DNA of 50,410 nucleotides from an uncultured Lachnospiraceae bacterium. Its GTDB lineage: Bacteria > Bacillota > Clostridia > Lachnospirales > Lachnospiraceae. A program made the translations under genes and the position numbers. The stretch covers positions 1-50,410 of the forward strand of contig CANQEL010000017.1 of assembly GCA_947594855.1 (NCBI GenBank). The letters run 5' to 3'. How positions within the stretch are numbered: the first letter of the stretch is position 1; every line of letters starts with the position of its first letter. The notes under the pieces are model-generated. The model was not told the DNA's origin. It saw only the letters and a program-made list of their open reading frames with translations, and did not search any database. Below are positions 11,038 to 19,378 of this stretch, one piece after another.

Positions 11038-11498
11038 TCTTTTCCCGAAGGATTATATGCCCTGAATGAAATACCTGAAGCGCGGAGCATGGTTTTTGAA
11101 GCTACTGTGGAATCGGTATCTGAATATTTATCACTAAGATATATGATTTCTTTTATACCTGATTGTATAATTGCCTTGGTACATTCATTGCATGGGAAAA
11201 GGGTAGTATATATCCTTGAACCGCTTAAATCAGTGCCTGTATAATTGAGAAGGGCATTGAGTTCGGCATGGCATACATACAGATATTTGGTTTCGAGCGG
11301 CGCACCTTCCCTGTCCCAGGGAAATTCATCGTCACTGCATCCGATTGGCATGCCGTTGTATCCTACAGACAGGATTTTGTTGGACTGACTAACTATACAT
11401 GCGCCCACACAGGTCTGTGGGTCTTTGCTTCTTTCAGCGGAAAGAAGGGCAATCCCCATAAAGTATTCATCCCATTTAAGATAATCCTGTTTTTTCAT
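11019..11498 (-). CDS. Deoxycytidylate (dCMP) deaminase family protein
   Basis: A 159-residue zinc-dependent deaminase of the ComEB/dCMP deaminase family, which turns dCMP into dUMP to feed thymidylate synthesis. The zinc site is complete: HAELNALL provides the His and catalytic Glu, and PCNEC the two Cys ligands. The family N-terminus SKDPQTCVGACIV and YNGMPIGCSDDEFPW are also clear. The start is the ATG at 11498 behind GAGGTG; an in-frame GTG at 11507 lies within the ribosome site itself. It is the only gene of its unit, convergent with the amidase gene. Confidence 0.9.
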   Translation of the reverse strand: MKKQDYLKWDEYFMGIALLSAERSKDPQTCVGACIVSQSNKILSVGYNGMPIGCSDDEFPWDREGAPLETKYLYVCHAELNALLNYTGTDLSGSRIYTTLFPCNECTKAIIQSGIKEIIYLSDKYSDTDSTVASKTMLRASGISFRAYNPSGKEINLTL

Positions 11499-11532
11499 AA
11501 TATGCACCTCAACAGTTTAAAATATATTTTTT

Positions 11533-11565
11533 GATAAAAAAAGCTGCTACATAAGTAACAGCTTT
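11533..11565 (-). terminator. rpsT terminator
   Basis: On the minus strand AAAGCTGTTAC and GTAGCAGCTTT pair around a 4-base loop and run into a T tract (TTTTTATC). It lies 18 bases beyond the rpsT stop. Confidence 0.9.
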
Positions 11566-11582
11566 GATATATTGTCAGTAAA

Positions 11583-11846
11583 TTATGCTAATTTGTTGAC
11601 AGCAAGAGTAAGTCTTGAAATCTTTCTTGATGCCGTATTTTTGTGGTATATACCTTTACGCTGTGCTTTATCTATCTCTGAAATTGCATTCTTTAATGCA
11701 ACTGCAGCCGCTTCAGAGTCTTTGGCAGCAACGGCAGCATCTACCTTTTTAACAGCTGTCTTTACTTTAGAACGAATTGACTTGTTTTTTTCAGCTTTGG
11801 TCTTATTAACCAGAATTCTTTTCTTGGCAGACTTAATATTAGCCAT
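11583..11846 (-). CDS. rpsT: 30S ribosomal protein S20
   Basis: A primary 16S rRNA-binding protein of the small ribosomal subunit. The 87-residue, very basic sequence begins MANIKSAKKRILVNKTKAEKN and ends with an Ala/Lys-rich helix, as in all S20 proteins. The start at 11846 follows AGGAGGTGTT at ideal spacing; an in-frame extension to 11918 crosses that ribosome site and is rejected. It has its own promoter and terminator and lies divergent from gpr, its usual neighbour in Firmicutes. Confidence 0.97.
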   Translation of the reverse strand: MANIKSAKKRILVNKTKAEKNKSIRSKVKTAVKKVDAAVAAKDSEAAAVALKNAISEIDKAQRKGIYHKNTASRKISRLTLAVNKLA

Positions 11847-11924
11847 ATTAACACCTCCTGTGTATTCAGATTCATAAGCGGCATATAGGGAGACACGATA
11901 AAACCTACTTATGCACACTTTGTT

Positions 11925-11953
11925 ATTCTATTATAAAAGATTTCCAATGTCAA
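11925..11953 (-). promoter_or_regulatory. rpsT promoter
   Basis: Read on the minus strand, TTGACA and TAGAAT are 17 bases apart, giving a leader of about 70 bases before the rpsT ATG. Confidence 0.75.
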
Positions 11954-12055
11954 TACTAAAATTATAAATTTAAGTTATATATGTTTAATTCTAAAGAAAG
12001 CTGCAGAATAATATATTATGCTTTTGCATAGACTATCACAAAGAGGTGAGAAGCC

Positions 12056-12979
12056 ATGCTTGAAAGACGGACAGACCTTGCTCTTGAAGCCAGAGAGAGT
12101 TTTCCAAAAGATGATGTAGAGATATCGGGAGTATCTCTGGATAAGGAGACGGTTATTATAGATGATAAACGTAATATACGTTTGGATATATCAACCGTTA
12201 AAATAATGAATGAGGCAGGCGCAAAGAAGATGAATAAGCCTCAGGGAAGTTATATTACCATAGAATCCGGAGATATATCGGAATTGTCTGATGAATGTAT
12301 GGAAAAGGTGTCTGCAGAGATAGGAAGCCGTATAGAACAGCTTGCGGGAGTCCTGCATGAGAAAAAAATAATGGTTGCCGGACTTGGAAACAGATATGTA
12401 ACGGCAGATTCGCTTGGTCCGATAGTGGTGGATAATCTTAATATAACCCGTCATTTTGCAAAAGAATATGGCGTTGAATTTCTTGGAAAAATCGGAATGG
12501 GAGAAGTATGTGCAATATCACCGGGTGTAATGGCGCAGACGGGAATGGAGGCAGCAGAAATACTTGAAAGTGTTGCGGATTCCGTAAAACCTGATGTTTT
12601 AATTGTTATTGATGCGCTTGCAGCACGCTCGGTAAAAAGAGTAACGTCAACCATACAGATAACAGATACAGGAATTAATCCCGGCTCAGGGGTTGGCAAT
12701 CATCGTGTTGGTATAAATGAGGACAGCATTGGCGTAAAAGTAATCTCAATAGGAGTTCCGACAGTTGTTGAGGCTGAGGTTATTGTATCCGACCGTATAG
12801 AAGAGTTTATGAAAAAACAGAATTTCAATGATAATGAGATACAGCAATTTATAATGAATATGGGACAGACGGAAATAAATAATATGTATGTTACACCTAA
12901 AAATATAGATGAAACCGTAAGAGATATGGGAGAGCTTGTAGCCATGTCAATAAACGGCTGTATGCAGTATGCCATTTAG
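12056..12979 (+). CDS. gpr: Germination protease GPR (spore protease)
   Basis: Degrades the small acid-soluble proteins that protect DNA in dormant spores, early in germination. It is made as a zymogen in the forespore and self-processes. The 307-residue sequence opens MLERRTDLALEARE, the usual prosegment with its RTDLA site, and continues with VAGLGNRYVTADSLGP and DALAARSVKRVTSTIQITDTGINPGSG-type motifs (near residues 105 and 185). AGAGGTGAG precedes the ATG. It lies just upstream of spoIIP and divergent from rpsT, the standard context. In Bacillus the gene is forespore-transcribed; I could not identify a convincing sigma-G/F site here. Confidence 0.95.
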   Translation: MLERRTDLALEARESFPKDDVEISGVSLDKETVIIDDKRNIRLDISTVKIMNEAGAKKMNKPQGSYITIESGDISELSDECMEKVSAEIGSRIEQLAGVLHEKKIMVAGLGNRYVTADSLGPIVVDNLNITRHFAKEYGVEFLGKIGMGEVCAISPGVMAQTGMEAAEILESVADSVKPDVLIVIDALAARSVKRVTSTIQITDTGINPGSGVGNHRVGINEDSIGVKVISIGVPTVVEAEVIVSDRIEEFMKKQNFNDNEIQQFIMNMGQTEINNMYVTPKNIDETVRDMGELVAMSINGCMQYAI

Positions 12980-12989
12980 GGAGAATATA

Positions 12990-14207
12990 ATGATTGGAAA
13001 TTTAAGAAGAATATGCAAATATATTATAGGCGTATTAGCGGTACTGATTATGTCAGTATCCTTTTCAGGTTATTCAGTAAAAACAGAATATATGTCTGAT
13101 ATAGTATGCCGTACTTTTTTGGAAAATAACCCTGTAGTGCAGGGTGGTGGAGACGGAGAAGAAAATAAAGGAGCGGTAGAGTCGGTATGTACATATTTTT
13201 ATAACAGGTTTTCGCCATATGCACAAGTGCTTAAAGATGCAGCTGACAGATATCCTGAAAGAGTATCGATAGGGGAAATTAATACTAAGATAGGAGATAA
13301 TAATTATATATTAAAACGTAATACAATATCAGAAAACGAAGTGGTAAAAGGAGATGTTGATGTAGTCTTTGGAGACGGATATAACGAGAGCATACCTGCA
13401 TCTAATGATGAGGCAGTAAAAAATGAAAACATAAGTTTAATAAATGAACTTAAACAGAATATGAATACAGATTTTTTGATTAAAAATTTTTACATAGTAG
13501 ATTCAACTACATCAGTCAAAAAATCGTATTTTAAGGTAAAAAGAATGTTAAATGCTGATTTTACCATAACGAAAGAAAATGCCCCGCAGATTCTTATATA
13601 CCATACACATGGTGCGTCAGAAAGCTTTGAGGGGAGCAAAGCAGGTGTTTCAGAAGAGGGAATAATAGGGGTTGGGGATTATCTTACAGAGGTGCTTGAA
13701 GATACATACGGATACAAGGTATATCACGACAGAACCCCTTACGATATGATAGATGGCAAGATTGACAGAAGCCTTGCATATGCGAAGGCGCTGCCATGCA
13801 TTTCAAAAATTATTGCGGATAATCCGTCAATAAAGGTAATAATTGACCTGCACAGGGATGGTGTAGGAAAGGCTGCTAAAAAGGTAGTAGACATAAATGG
13901 CAAAAGTACTGCAAAAGTAATGTTCTTTAATGGATTAAGCCGCAGTAAAACTGGTGCAAGACAGTATCTTGCAAATGATAATCTTGCGGACAATCTGGCC
14001 TTCAGCCTTCAGTTAAAGATAAAGTCAATGGAGCTTTATCCCGATTTTACCAAACCGGTGTATCTGAAAGGTTACAGATATAATCTGCACCTTCTTCCAA
14101 GAAGTCTTCTTATTGAACTTGGCGACCAGAACAATACGCTTGAGGAAGCAAAAAATGCAGTGCCGCCTCTTGCAGATGTTTTGAATTCAGTATTATCGGG
14201 ACAGTGA
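12990..14207 (+). CDS. spoIIP: Stage II sporulation protein P
   Basis: A peptidoglycan amidase/endopeptidase that, with SpoIID and SpoIIM, thins septal wall and drives engulfment of the forespore. I use the ATG at 12990 because AGGGAGA lies just upstream; an in-frame ATG at 12969 is inside gpr. The 405-residue protein has an N-terminal membrane segment (about 10-28), a variable region, then the SpoIIP domain from about residue 195: QILIYHTHGASESF, the HDRTPYD motif, DLHRDGVGK and LLIELGDQNNT. It follows gpr by 10 bases, so the two form an operon. In many Firmicutes lepA comes next; here accessory genes intervene. Confidence 0.93.
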   Translation: MIGNLRRICKYIIGVLAVLIMSVSFSGYSVKTEYMSDIVCRTFLENNPVVQGGGDGEENKGAVESVCTYFYNRFSPYAQVLKDAADRYPERVSIGEINTKIGDNNYILKRNTISENEVVKGDVDVVFGDGYNESIPASNDEAVKNENISLINELKQNMNTDFLIKNFYIVDSTTSVKKSYFKVKRMLNADFTITKENAPQILIYHTHGASESFEGSKAGVSEEGIIGVGDYLTEVLEDTYGYKVYHDRTPYDMIDGKIDRSLAYAKALPCISKIIADNPSIKVIIDLHRDGVGKAAKKVVDINGKSTAKVMFFNGLSRSKTGARQYLANDNLADNLAFSLQLKIKSMELYPDFTKPVYLKGYRYNLHLLPRSLLIELGDQNNTLEEAKNAVPPLADVLNSVLSGQ

Positions 14208-14281
14208 TATATGCTCAGTGGGTAATTGTATTATAAATAAAATTTATAACCGGGAATAAATTATAAGTATATATAATTGCA

Positions 14282-14310
14282 TTGTAATTTTGAAAGAAGG
14301 GTGGTATTAT
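14282..14310 (+). promoter_or_regulatory. Promoter of the LysR gene
   Basis: TTGTAA and TATTAT with 17-base spacing. The shared palindrome starts 10 bases after the -10 box, over the expected transcription start. Confidence 0.6.
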
Positions 14311-14319
14311 TACTTTAAA

Positions 14320-14338
14320 ACCTATCAAAAAAGTAGGT
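14320..14338 (+). promoter_or_regulatory. Sulfur-island operator, site 1
   Basis: ACCTAT-N7-GTAGGT, one base off the perfect form ACCTAT-N7-ATAGGT seen at sites 3 and 4. It lies between promoter and ribosome site of the LysR gene. A likely repressor is the neighbouring Rrf2-type protein. Confidence 0.65.
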
Positions 14339-14356
14339 AAAGAAAGGTGATATACC

Positions 14357-15265
14357 ATGACATTGCAGCAACTATTATATACCGTTAAAATTGCCGAAAC
14401 CAAATCAATGAATAAGGCAGCTGCAGAATTATTTGTTTCACAGCCTGCACTTTCAAGCGCTATTCATGAACTGGAAGAAGAGCTGAATATTGATATATTT
14501 ATACGTAACAAAAGAGGAATTATAGTAACGGCGGAAGGGGAGAACTTTTTAAGTTACGCAAGACAGATGGTTGAATTGAGCCAGATGATTAAAGAGCGGT
14601 ATTCGTCAGATGAAAACAGGGAAAATAAGTTTAGTGTATCGATGCAGCATTATTCATTTGCGGTAGAAGCATTTATGACACTTGCAAAAGAGTTCGGGCT
14701 TAATGATTATGAGCTTGCGGTTCACGAAACAAAGACCTCAGAAGTTATTGAAAATGTGGAAAAATTCCGGAGTGAACTTGGAATTATTTATCAGAATGAA
14801 TTTAATCAAGTGGCAATAAACAGAATACTTTCAGACAGGGAACTTGAATTTATTCCGTTATTTAAGTGTGAAGTATATGTGTATATGAGCGCGGGACATC
14901 CGCTTGCCGGCCATAAAAAAATTGAACTTGATGAATTACTTGAGTATCCATGCCTGTCATTTGAACAGGGGGATAATAATTCATTTTATTATTCGGAGGA
15001 GATGTTTTCAACATATAAGTTCAGGCGTGTCATTAAAGCTGATGACAGGGCAACGATGCTTAACCTGATGACGGGAATGGACGGTTTTACTTTATGTTCC
15101 GGCATAATATGTGAAAAATTAAATGGCGATGGATATGTTGCAATTCCTCTTTCTACAAGCGAGAAAATGACGATAGGCTATATTAAAAAGAAAAGGATGC
15201 CGCTAAGTCTGCTTGGAGAAAGATATATTTCCATCTTAAAAGGATATTCGTCTGACACTGACTAA
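14357..15265 (+). CDS. LysR-family transcriptional regulator
   Basis: A 302-residue LysR-type regulator. Residues 1-60 form the winged helix-turn-helix (MTLQQLLYTVKIAETKSMNKAAAELFVSQPALSSAI region with the NKAAAELFVSQPALS core), followed by a linker helix and a periplasmic-binding-protein-like effector domain from about residue 90. Regulators of this class often control cysteine and sulfur genes together with an inducer, which fits its place at the head of a sulfur island, but the effector is unknown. GAAAGGTGA precedes the ATG. Its promoter carries the island palindrome, and its stop overlaps by 4 bases the stop of the convergent Rrf2 gene. Confidence 0.85.
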   Translation: MTLQQLLYTVKIAETKSMNKAAAELFVSQPALSSAIHELEEELNIDIFIRNKRGIIVTAEGENFLSYARQMVELSQMIKERYSSDENRENKFSVSMQHYSFAVEAFMTLAKEFGLNDYELAVHETKTSEVIENVEKFRSELGIIYQNEFNQVAINRILSDRELEFIPLFKCEVYVYMSAGHPLAGHKKIELDELLEYPCLSFEQGDNNSFYYSEEMFSTYKFRRVIKADDRATMLNLMTGMDGFTLCSGIICEKLNGDGYVAIPLSTSEKMTIGYIKKKRMPLSLLGERYISILKGYSSDTD

Positions 15266-15693
15266 ATAATATATTCGCAACTGTCCTGATTTTTGTTAAT
15301 AATGCTTTGAAGTGTTATTCCATCTAAATATTCAGTAATAACATTGTACAGGCCATGGTATAGAGGCAGTGTAAGACAGTTTTCACAATTTTCGCAGAGG
15401 TTAGGAACATTATCCATACAACTTACCGGAGTAAGGCTTCCTTCAGCGCTTAGAAGAATTTCTTTTATAGTTATTTCAGAAGGATGCTTCGCCAGCATAT
15501 AGCCGCCCATGTGTCCTTTATTAGATGCTAAGAGCCCGCTGCGGTTTAGAAAAGGTATTATTTGTTCAAGATACTTTTTGGAAATATTCTGGCGTGCCGC
15601 TATATCTTTAAGAGCTATATAACCTTCGGTGTAATGTTGCGCAAGGTCAATCATAAATCTCAATGAATAACGCCCGCGAGTAGATATTTTCAT
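15262..15693 (-). CDS. Rrf2-family regulator, CymR/IscR-like
   Basis: A 143-residue Rrf2 repressor. The N-terminus MKISTRGRYSLRFMIDLA with the winged HTH and the recognition segment NISKKYLEQIIPFLNRSGLL is characteristic. Four cysteines occur at residues 92, 100, 103 and 106; the first matches the first [2Fe-2S] ligand position of IscR, so a cluster is possible. CymR, the cysteine repressor of Firmicutes, is in the same family and works with CysK; here cysK lies 2.6 kb away. The start at 15693 follows AGGAGG; an extension to 15762 runs through the promoter. It is probably autoregulated and the best candidate for binding the ACCTAT palindromes. Confidence 0.88.
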   Translation of the reverse strand: MKISTRGRYSLRFMIDLAQHYTEGYIALKDIAARQNISKKYLEQIIPFLNRSGLLASNKGHMGGYMLAKHPSEITIKEILLSAEGSLTPVSCMDNVPNLCENCENCLTLPLYHGLYNVITEYLDGITLQSIINKNQDSCEYII

Positions 15694-15729
15694 AATAACT
15701 CCTCCTTTTATAATGCGTAGTATATTAAA

Positions 15730-15762
15730 ACCTATAATACCATAGAAATAGTAAGTATTCAA
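15730..15762 (-). promoter_or_regulatory. Rrf2 gene promoter with a partial operator
   Basis: On the minus strand TTGAAT and TATTAT are 17 bases apart. The -10 box lies inside CTATGGTATTATAGGT, an imperfect palindrome that contains one exact ATAGGT half-site. This suggests autorepression, though the second half-site is degenerate (ATAGAA at 6-base spacing). Confidence 0.6.
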
Positions 15763-15812
15763 GTTGATGATTATAGAAAAAGTTTATAACAATATAGAAA
15801 GGCTGATAAAAT

Positions 15813-16979
15813 ATGGAATTAAAATTTTCAACAAAATGTATTTACGGAAATAAGGCAAAGCTGAATGGGGAACCTACCGGAACAATTAGTTTTCCAATAT
15901 ACCAGACAGCAACATATGCACATCCGGAGGTTGGGAAAAGTACAGGTTTCGATTACTCAAGACTCCAGAATCCTACCAGACAGCAATTGGAAAAAGTCGT
16001 GGCCTCCCTGGAAAATGGAATAGATGCCCTTGCGTTTTCAAGTGGTATGGCGGCAATTACCGCACTTATGGAAATATTTAGGCCAGGAGATCATCTGATT
16101 ACTGACGCTGATCTTTATGGTGGTAGTATTCGACTCTTTAATAATATAAGTGAAAAAAATGGAATTGAATTTTCACATATTAATTGCAGTAAAGAAGATG
16201 TGGAAAGTTATGTGAGAGATAATACAAAAGCTATTTTTATTGAGACTCCGACTAATCCAATGATGAATGTTGTAGATATAAGAAAAATGTCTGAGATAGC
16301 AAAAAGGCATAAACTGATACTGATTGTTGATAATACGTTCCTTTCACCATATTTCCAAAATCCGCTTGAATTGGGAGCCGATATAGTTGTACATAGTGGA
16401 ACTAAGTTTTTGGGAGGCCATAATGATACGCTTGCAGGATTTGTTGTAACGAATTCAGAGGAAATATCAGAAAAAATGAGATTTATTATCAAAACAGTAG
16501 GTTCAGGACTTGCACCAATAGATTGCTGGCTTATTTTAAGAGGTATAAAAACACTGCCGCTTCGTATGGAAAAGTCACAGGAGAATGCAAAAGCAATAGT
16601 GGAATATCTGTTTTCTTCTGATAAGGTTAATAAAGTATATTATCCGGGAATTGAAGGAAGCGAAGGATATGAAATCTGTAAAAACCAGGCAAGAGGATTC
16701 GGCTCGATGCTTACTTTTGAAGTAGCAAGTAAAGAGCTGGCGCATCATATACTTAAAGCGACAAGACTGATTCCGTTTGCAGAAAGTCTTGGCGGCGTAG
16801 AAACACTTCTTACTTACCCTGTGACACAGACTCATGCTGATGTGCCGGAAGATGTAAGGATTGCCAATGGAATTACAGACTGTGTGCTGCGTATGTCAGT
16901 TGGAATTGAGGATAAAGATGATCTGATAGCAGATTTGAAGTATGCATTTGATTCATATGACGGATATAAGGAGTTGTAA
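15813..16979 (+). CDS. Trans-sulfuration-type PLP enzyme (MetB/MccB/MetC family)
   Basis: A 388-residue enzyme of the Cys/Met-metabolism PLP family, which forms or breaks the C-S bond of cystathionine or homocysteine precursors. Hallmarks are YSRLQNPTRQQLE (near residue 48), SSGMAAI, ETPTNPMMNVVDI, and SGTKFLGGHNDTLAG with the PLP-binding Lys198. Sequence by eye does not separate cystathionine gamma-synthase, gamma-lyase and O-acetylhomoserine sulfhydrylase; pairing with a second C-S lyase and cysK favours methionine/cysteine interconversion. It runs divergent from the Rrf2 gene and is separated by 5 bases from the next gene, so the two form an operon. Confidence 0.87.
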   Translation: MELKFSTKCIYGNKAKLNGEPTGTISFPIYQTATYAHPEVGKSTGFDYSRLQNPTRQQLEKVVASLENGIDALAFSSGMAAITALMEIFRPGDHLITDADLYGGSIRLFNNISEKNGIEFSHINCSKEDVESYVRDNTKAIFIETPTNPMMNVVDIRKMSEIAKRHKLILIVDNTFLSPYFQNPLELGADIVVHSGTKFLGGHNDTLAGFVVTNSEEISEKMRFIIKTVGSGLAPIDCWLILRGIKTLPLRMEKSQENAKAIVEYLFSSDKVNKVYYPGIEGSEGYEICKNQARGFGSMLTFEVASKELAHHILKATRLIPFAESLGGVETLLTYPVTQTHADVPEDVRIANGITDCVLRMSVGIEDKDDLIADLKYAFDSYDGYKEL

Positions 16980-16984
16980 GTATA

Positions 16985-18172
16985 ATGGAAAAAAATACGA
17001 AATTTGATAAAATCATTGACAGAAAAGGAACAGACAGCCTGAAATTTGATTTTGCAAAAAGATGCGGCAAGCCTGAAGGACTTATCCCATTGTGGGTTGC
17101 AGATATGGATTTTCAGACGTCAAGCATGATTTTGGATGAGATACATAAGAGGGTGGAGCATGGGATATTCGGATATACGGAGACGGGAGAAGACTATTTT
17201 AATACTGTAGCCGGATGGCTTAAGAAGCATCATAATATGGATATTAAAAGAAACTGGCTCGTAAAAACTCCGGGCGTAGTATTTGCTCTTGCAATGGCTG
17301 TAAAAGCATATACAAAGGAAAATGATGCGATACTGATACAGCAGCCTGTCTATTATCCGTTCAGTGAAGTGGCAGAAGCTAATAACAGAGTTGTGATAAG
17401 TAACGACCTGATACTTTCAGAGGATGGAAAATATCATATTGATTTTGATGATTTTGAGAAAAAAATAGCTGAAAATGGTATAAAATTATTTTTGCTCTGC
17501 AGTCCCCATAATCCTGTCGGAAGAGTGTGGACAGAGGAGGAGCTTAGAAAAATTGCAGATATATGTATAAAGTATAATGTTATTATAGTAAGTGATGAGA
17601 TTCACCATGATTTTGTATTTGAAGGATATAGACATACATCTCTTATTAATATTGATGAAAGACTGGCAGATATGTGCGTAATCTGTACATCTCCGGCTAA
17701 AACATTTAATCTGGCGGGACTTCAGGTATCAAATATTATTATTCCTAATGCTGGACTCCGCCACAGTTTTAAAAAGCAGATTGCCGCGGCAGGATACAGC
17801 CAGCTTAATACTATTGGAATAGCTGCCTGTGAGGCTGCTTATAAATATGGCGGAGAGTGGCTTGAAAAGATAAGAAAATATCTGCAGGAAAATCTGAATT
17901 ATATAAGAGAATATATATCTTCCGAACTGCCACAGATAAGATTGATTGAACCGGAAGGAACATACCTTATATGGCTGGATTTCAGAGGATTGGGACTTTC
18001 TGAGGAGGAACTGGAGTCTTTGATAGTGAATAAGGCCGGGCTGTGGCTTGACAGAGGAAATATATTCGGAAAGACTGGAGAAGGATTTGAAAGAATTAAT
18101 ATCGCTACAAGAAAAGAAGTGCTTAAGAAAGCGCTTGATAGTATAAAGTATGCTGTAAACAACGCATTATAA
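16985..18172 (+). CDS. PatB/MalY-type C-S lyase (PLP aminotransferase fold)
   Basis: A 395-residue fold-type I PLP enzyme of the MalY/PatB group, which cleaves cystathionine or cysteine S-conjugates by beta-elimination. Diagnostic are the N-terminal DRKGTDSLKFDFAKR and LIPLWVADMDFQTS motifs, LCSPHNPVGRVW, VSDEIHHDFVF, and the PLP lysine Lys239 in SPAKTFNLAGLQVSN. The operon with the trans-sulfuration enzyme, and the sulfur island around it, support a C-S lyase role rather than amino transfer. In Bacillus, PatB is a cystathionine beta-lyase. The stretch after its stop leads straight into the cysK promoter. Confidence 0.9.
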   Translation: MEKNTKFDKIIDRKGTDSLKFDFAKRCGKPEGLIPLWVADMDFQTSSMILDEIHKRVEHGIFGYTETGEDYFNTVAGWLKKHHNMDIKRNWLVKTPGVVFALAMAVKAYTKENDAILIQQPVYYPFSEVAEANNRVVISNDLILSEDGKYHIDFDDFEKKIAENGIKLFLLCSPHNPVGRVWTEEELRKIADICIKYNVIIVSDEIHHDFVFEGYRHTSLINIDERLADMCVICTSPAKTFNLAGLQVSNIIIPNAGLRHSFKKQIAAAGYSQLNTIGIAACEAAYKYGGEWLEKIRKYLQENLNYIREYISSELPQIRLIEPEGTYLIWLDFRGLGLSEEELESLIVNKAGLWLDRGNIFGKTGEGFERINIATRKEVLKKALDSIKYAVNNAL

Positions 18173-18237
18173 GAAAAATTTATGACAGATTAAAAATAAA
18201 ATTAATAAGCTATTTGAGAATTAATCAAAAAAATGTG

Positions 18238-18266
18238 TTGACAAATAAAGAAAATATGAGTATACT
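18238..18266 (+). promoter_or_regulatory. cysK promoter
   Basis: TTGACA-17-TATACT, close to the sigma-A consensus. A strong promoter that must be held in check, consistent with the palindrome 18 bases downstream. Confidence 0.85.
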
Positions 18267-18283
18267 CATGTTAATGCTAGCAA

Positions 18284-18302
18284 ACCTATTAAAATAATAG
18301 GT
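18284..18302 (+). promoter_or_regulatory. Sulfur-island operator, site 3
   Basis: ACCTATT and AATAGGT form a perfect inverted repeat around 5 bases (ACCTAT-N7-ATAGGT). It lies in the cysK leader just past the predicted start of transcription. Confidence 0.8.
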
Positions 18303-18335
18303 AATAAAAATGAATAAGAAAAGGAGAGTAAAACT

Positions 18336-19271
18336 ATGTCAGAGATTAAAAAGAGTTCATTGGAATTAATTGGAGAAACACCGGTACTTGAGATTTCACG
18401 TTACAGCAAGGCAGCGGGCGTAGAGGGAGTAAATATTATTGCAAAGCTGGAGTATCTTAATCCGGCAGGTTCAGTGAAGGACAGGATTGCACTTGCAATG
18501 ATAGAAGATGCAGAAGAAAAAGGTATATTAAAGCCGGGAGCTACGATTATTGAGCCGACCAGCGGCAATACGGGTATAGGCCTTGCGGCAGTGGCAGCAG
18601 CTAAGGGCTATAAGGCTATACTTACGCTTCCTGAGACGATGAGTGTTGAGAGAAGAAACCTCCTTAAGGCATATGGAGCCGAGCTTGTACTTACTGATGG
18701 CGCTAAAGGCATGAAGGGTGCGATTGCCAGAGCAGAAGAGCTTAAAAATGAAATAGAAGGCTCTGTTATCTTAGGACAGTTTGTAAATCCAGCCAATCCT
18801 GCAGTACATAAGAGAACAACAGGTCCGGAGATATACAGACAGGTTGACGGAAAAGTTGATATATTTGTAGCCGGCGTAGGAACAGGCGGTACTGTTACCG
18901 GTGTAGGCGAATACTTAAAAGAGCAGAATCCTGATATTAAAGTGGTTGCAGTTGAGCCTGCCACAAGCCCGGTGTTGTCAAAGGGAACGGCAGGCGCGCA
19001 TAAGATTCAGGGAATTGGAGCAGGTTTTGTGCCTGATACCCTTAATACAAAGATATATGATGAAGTAATTGCAATAGAAAATGATGATGCATTTGCTGAA
19101 GGAAAGAAATTTGCAGTATCAGAAGGAATACTTGTAGGCATCTCATCAGGCGCAGCGTTAAAAGCGGCGACTATTCTGGCAGCAAGACCGGAGAATAAGG
19201 GCAAGAACATTGTTGTACTGCTTCCGGATTCAGGCGACAGATATCTTTCGACACCGTTATTTGCAAATTAA
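18336..19271 (+). CDS. cysK: Cysteine synthase A (O-acetylserine sulfhydrylase)
   Basis: Makes L-cysteine from O-acetylserine and sulfide with PLP. The 311-residue length is typical. The PLP lysine is Lys48 in [11 protein letters not shown]; the substrate loop [11 protein letters not shown], the phosphate-binding [10 protein letters not shown] and the [10 protein letters not shown] motif are intact. In Firmicutes CysK also forms a complex with CymR to sense cysteine, so an Rrf2 regulator close by is meaningful. It has its own strong promoter, a palindromic operator and a terminator, so it is a single-gene unit. Confidence 0.96.
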   Translation: MSEIKKSSLELIGETPVLEISRYSKAAGVEGVNIIAKLEYLNPAGSVKDRIALAMIEDAEEKGILKPGATIIEPTSGNTGIGLAAVAAAKGYKAILTLPETMSVERRNLLKAYGAELVLTDGAKGMKGAIARAEELKNEIEGSVILGQFVNPANPAVHKRTTGPEIYRQVDGKVDIFVAGVGTGGTVTGVGEYLKEQNPDIKVVAVEPATSPVLSKGTAGAHKIQGIGAGFVPDTLNTKIYDEVIAIENDDAFAEGKKFAVSEGILVGISSGAALKAATILAARPENKGKNIVVLLPDSGDRYLSTPLFAN

Positions 19272-19300
19272 TATCAGTTTTAAAATGTAATATTTAATGC

Positions 19301-19335
19301 AAAATGCCATGGTTCTGTTTCCATGGCATTTTGAT
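19301..19335 (+). terminator. cysK terminator
   Basis: AAAATGCCATGG and CCATGGCATTTT form a perfect 12-bp stem with an 8-base loop, with A and T runs on either side, so it may work in both directions. Confidence 0.85.
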
Positions 19336-19378
19336 ATGCAGTTAAAGCGAATTTTATAAAAAGAATGGTGAAAGGATT

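Noticed and set aside
12001-12055. Sigma-G promoter ahead of gpr
   Set aside because: GAATA-16-CATAGACTA resembles it only loosely; too weak to report as a feature.
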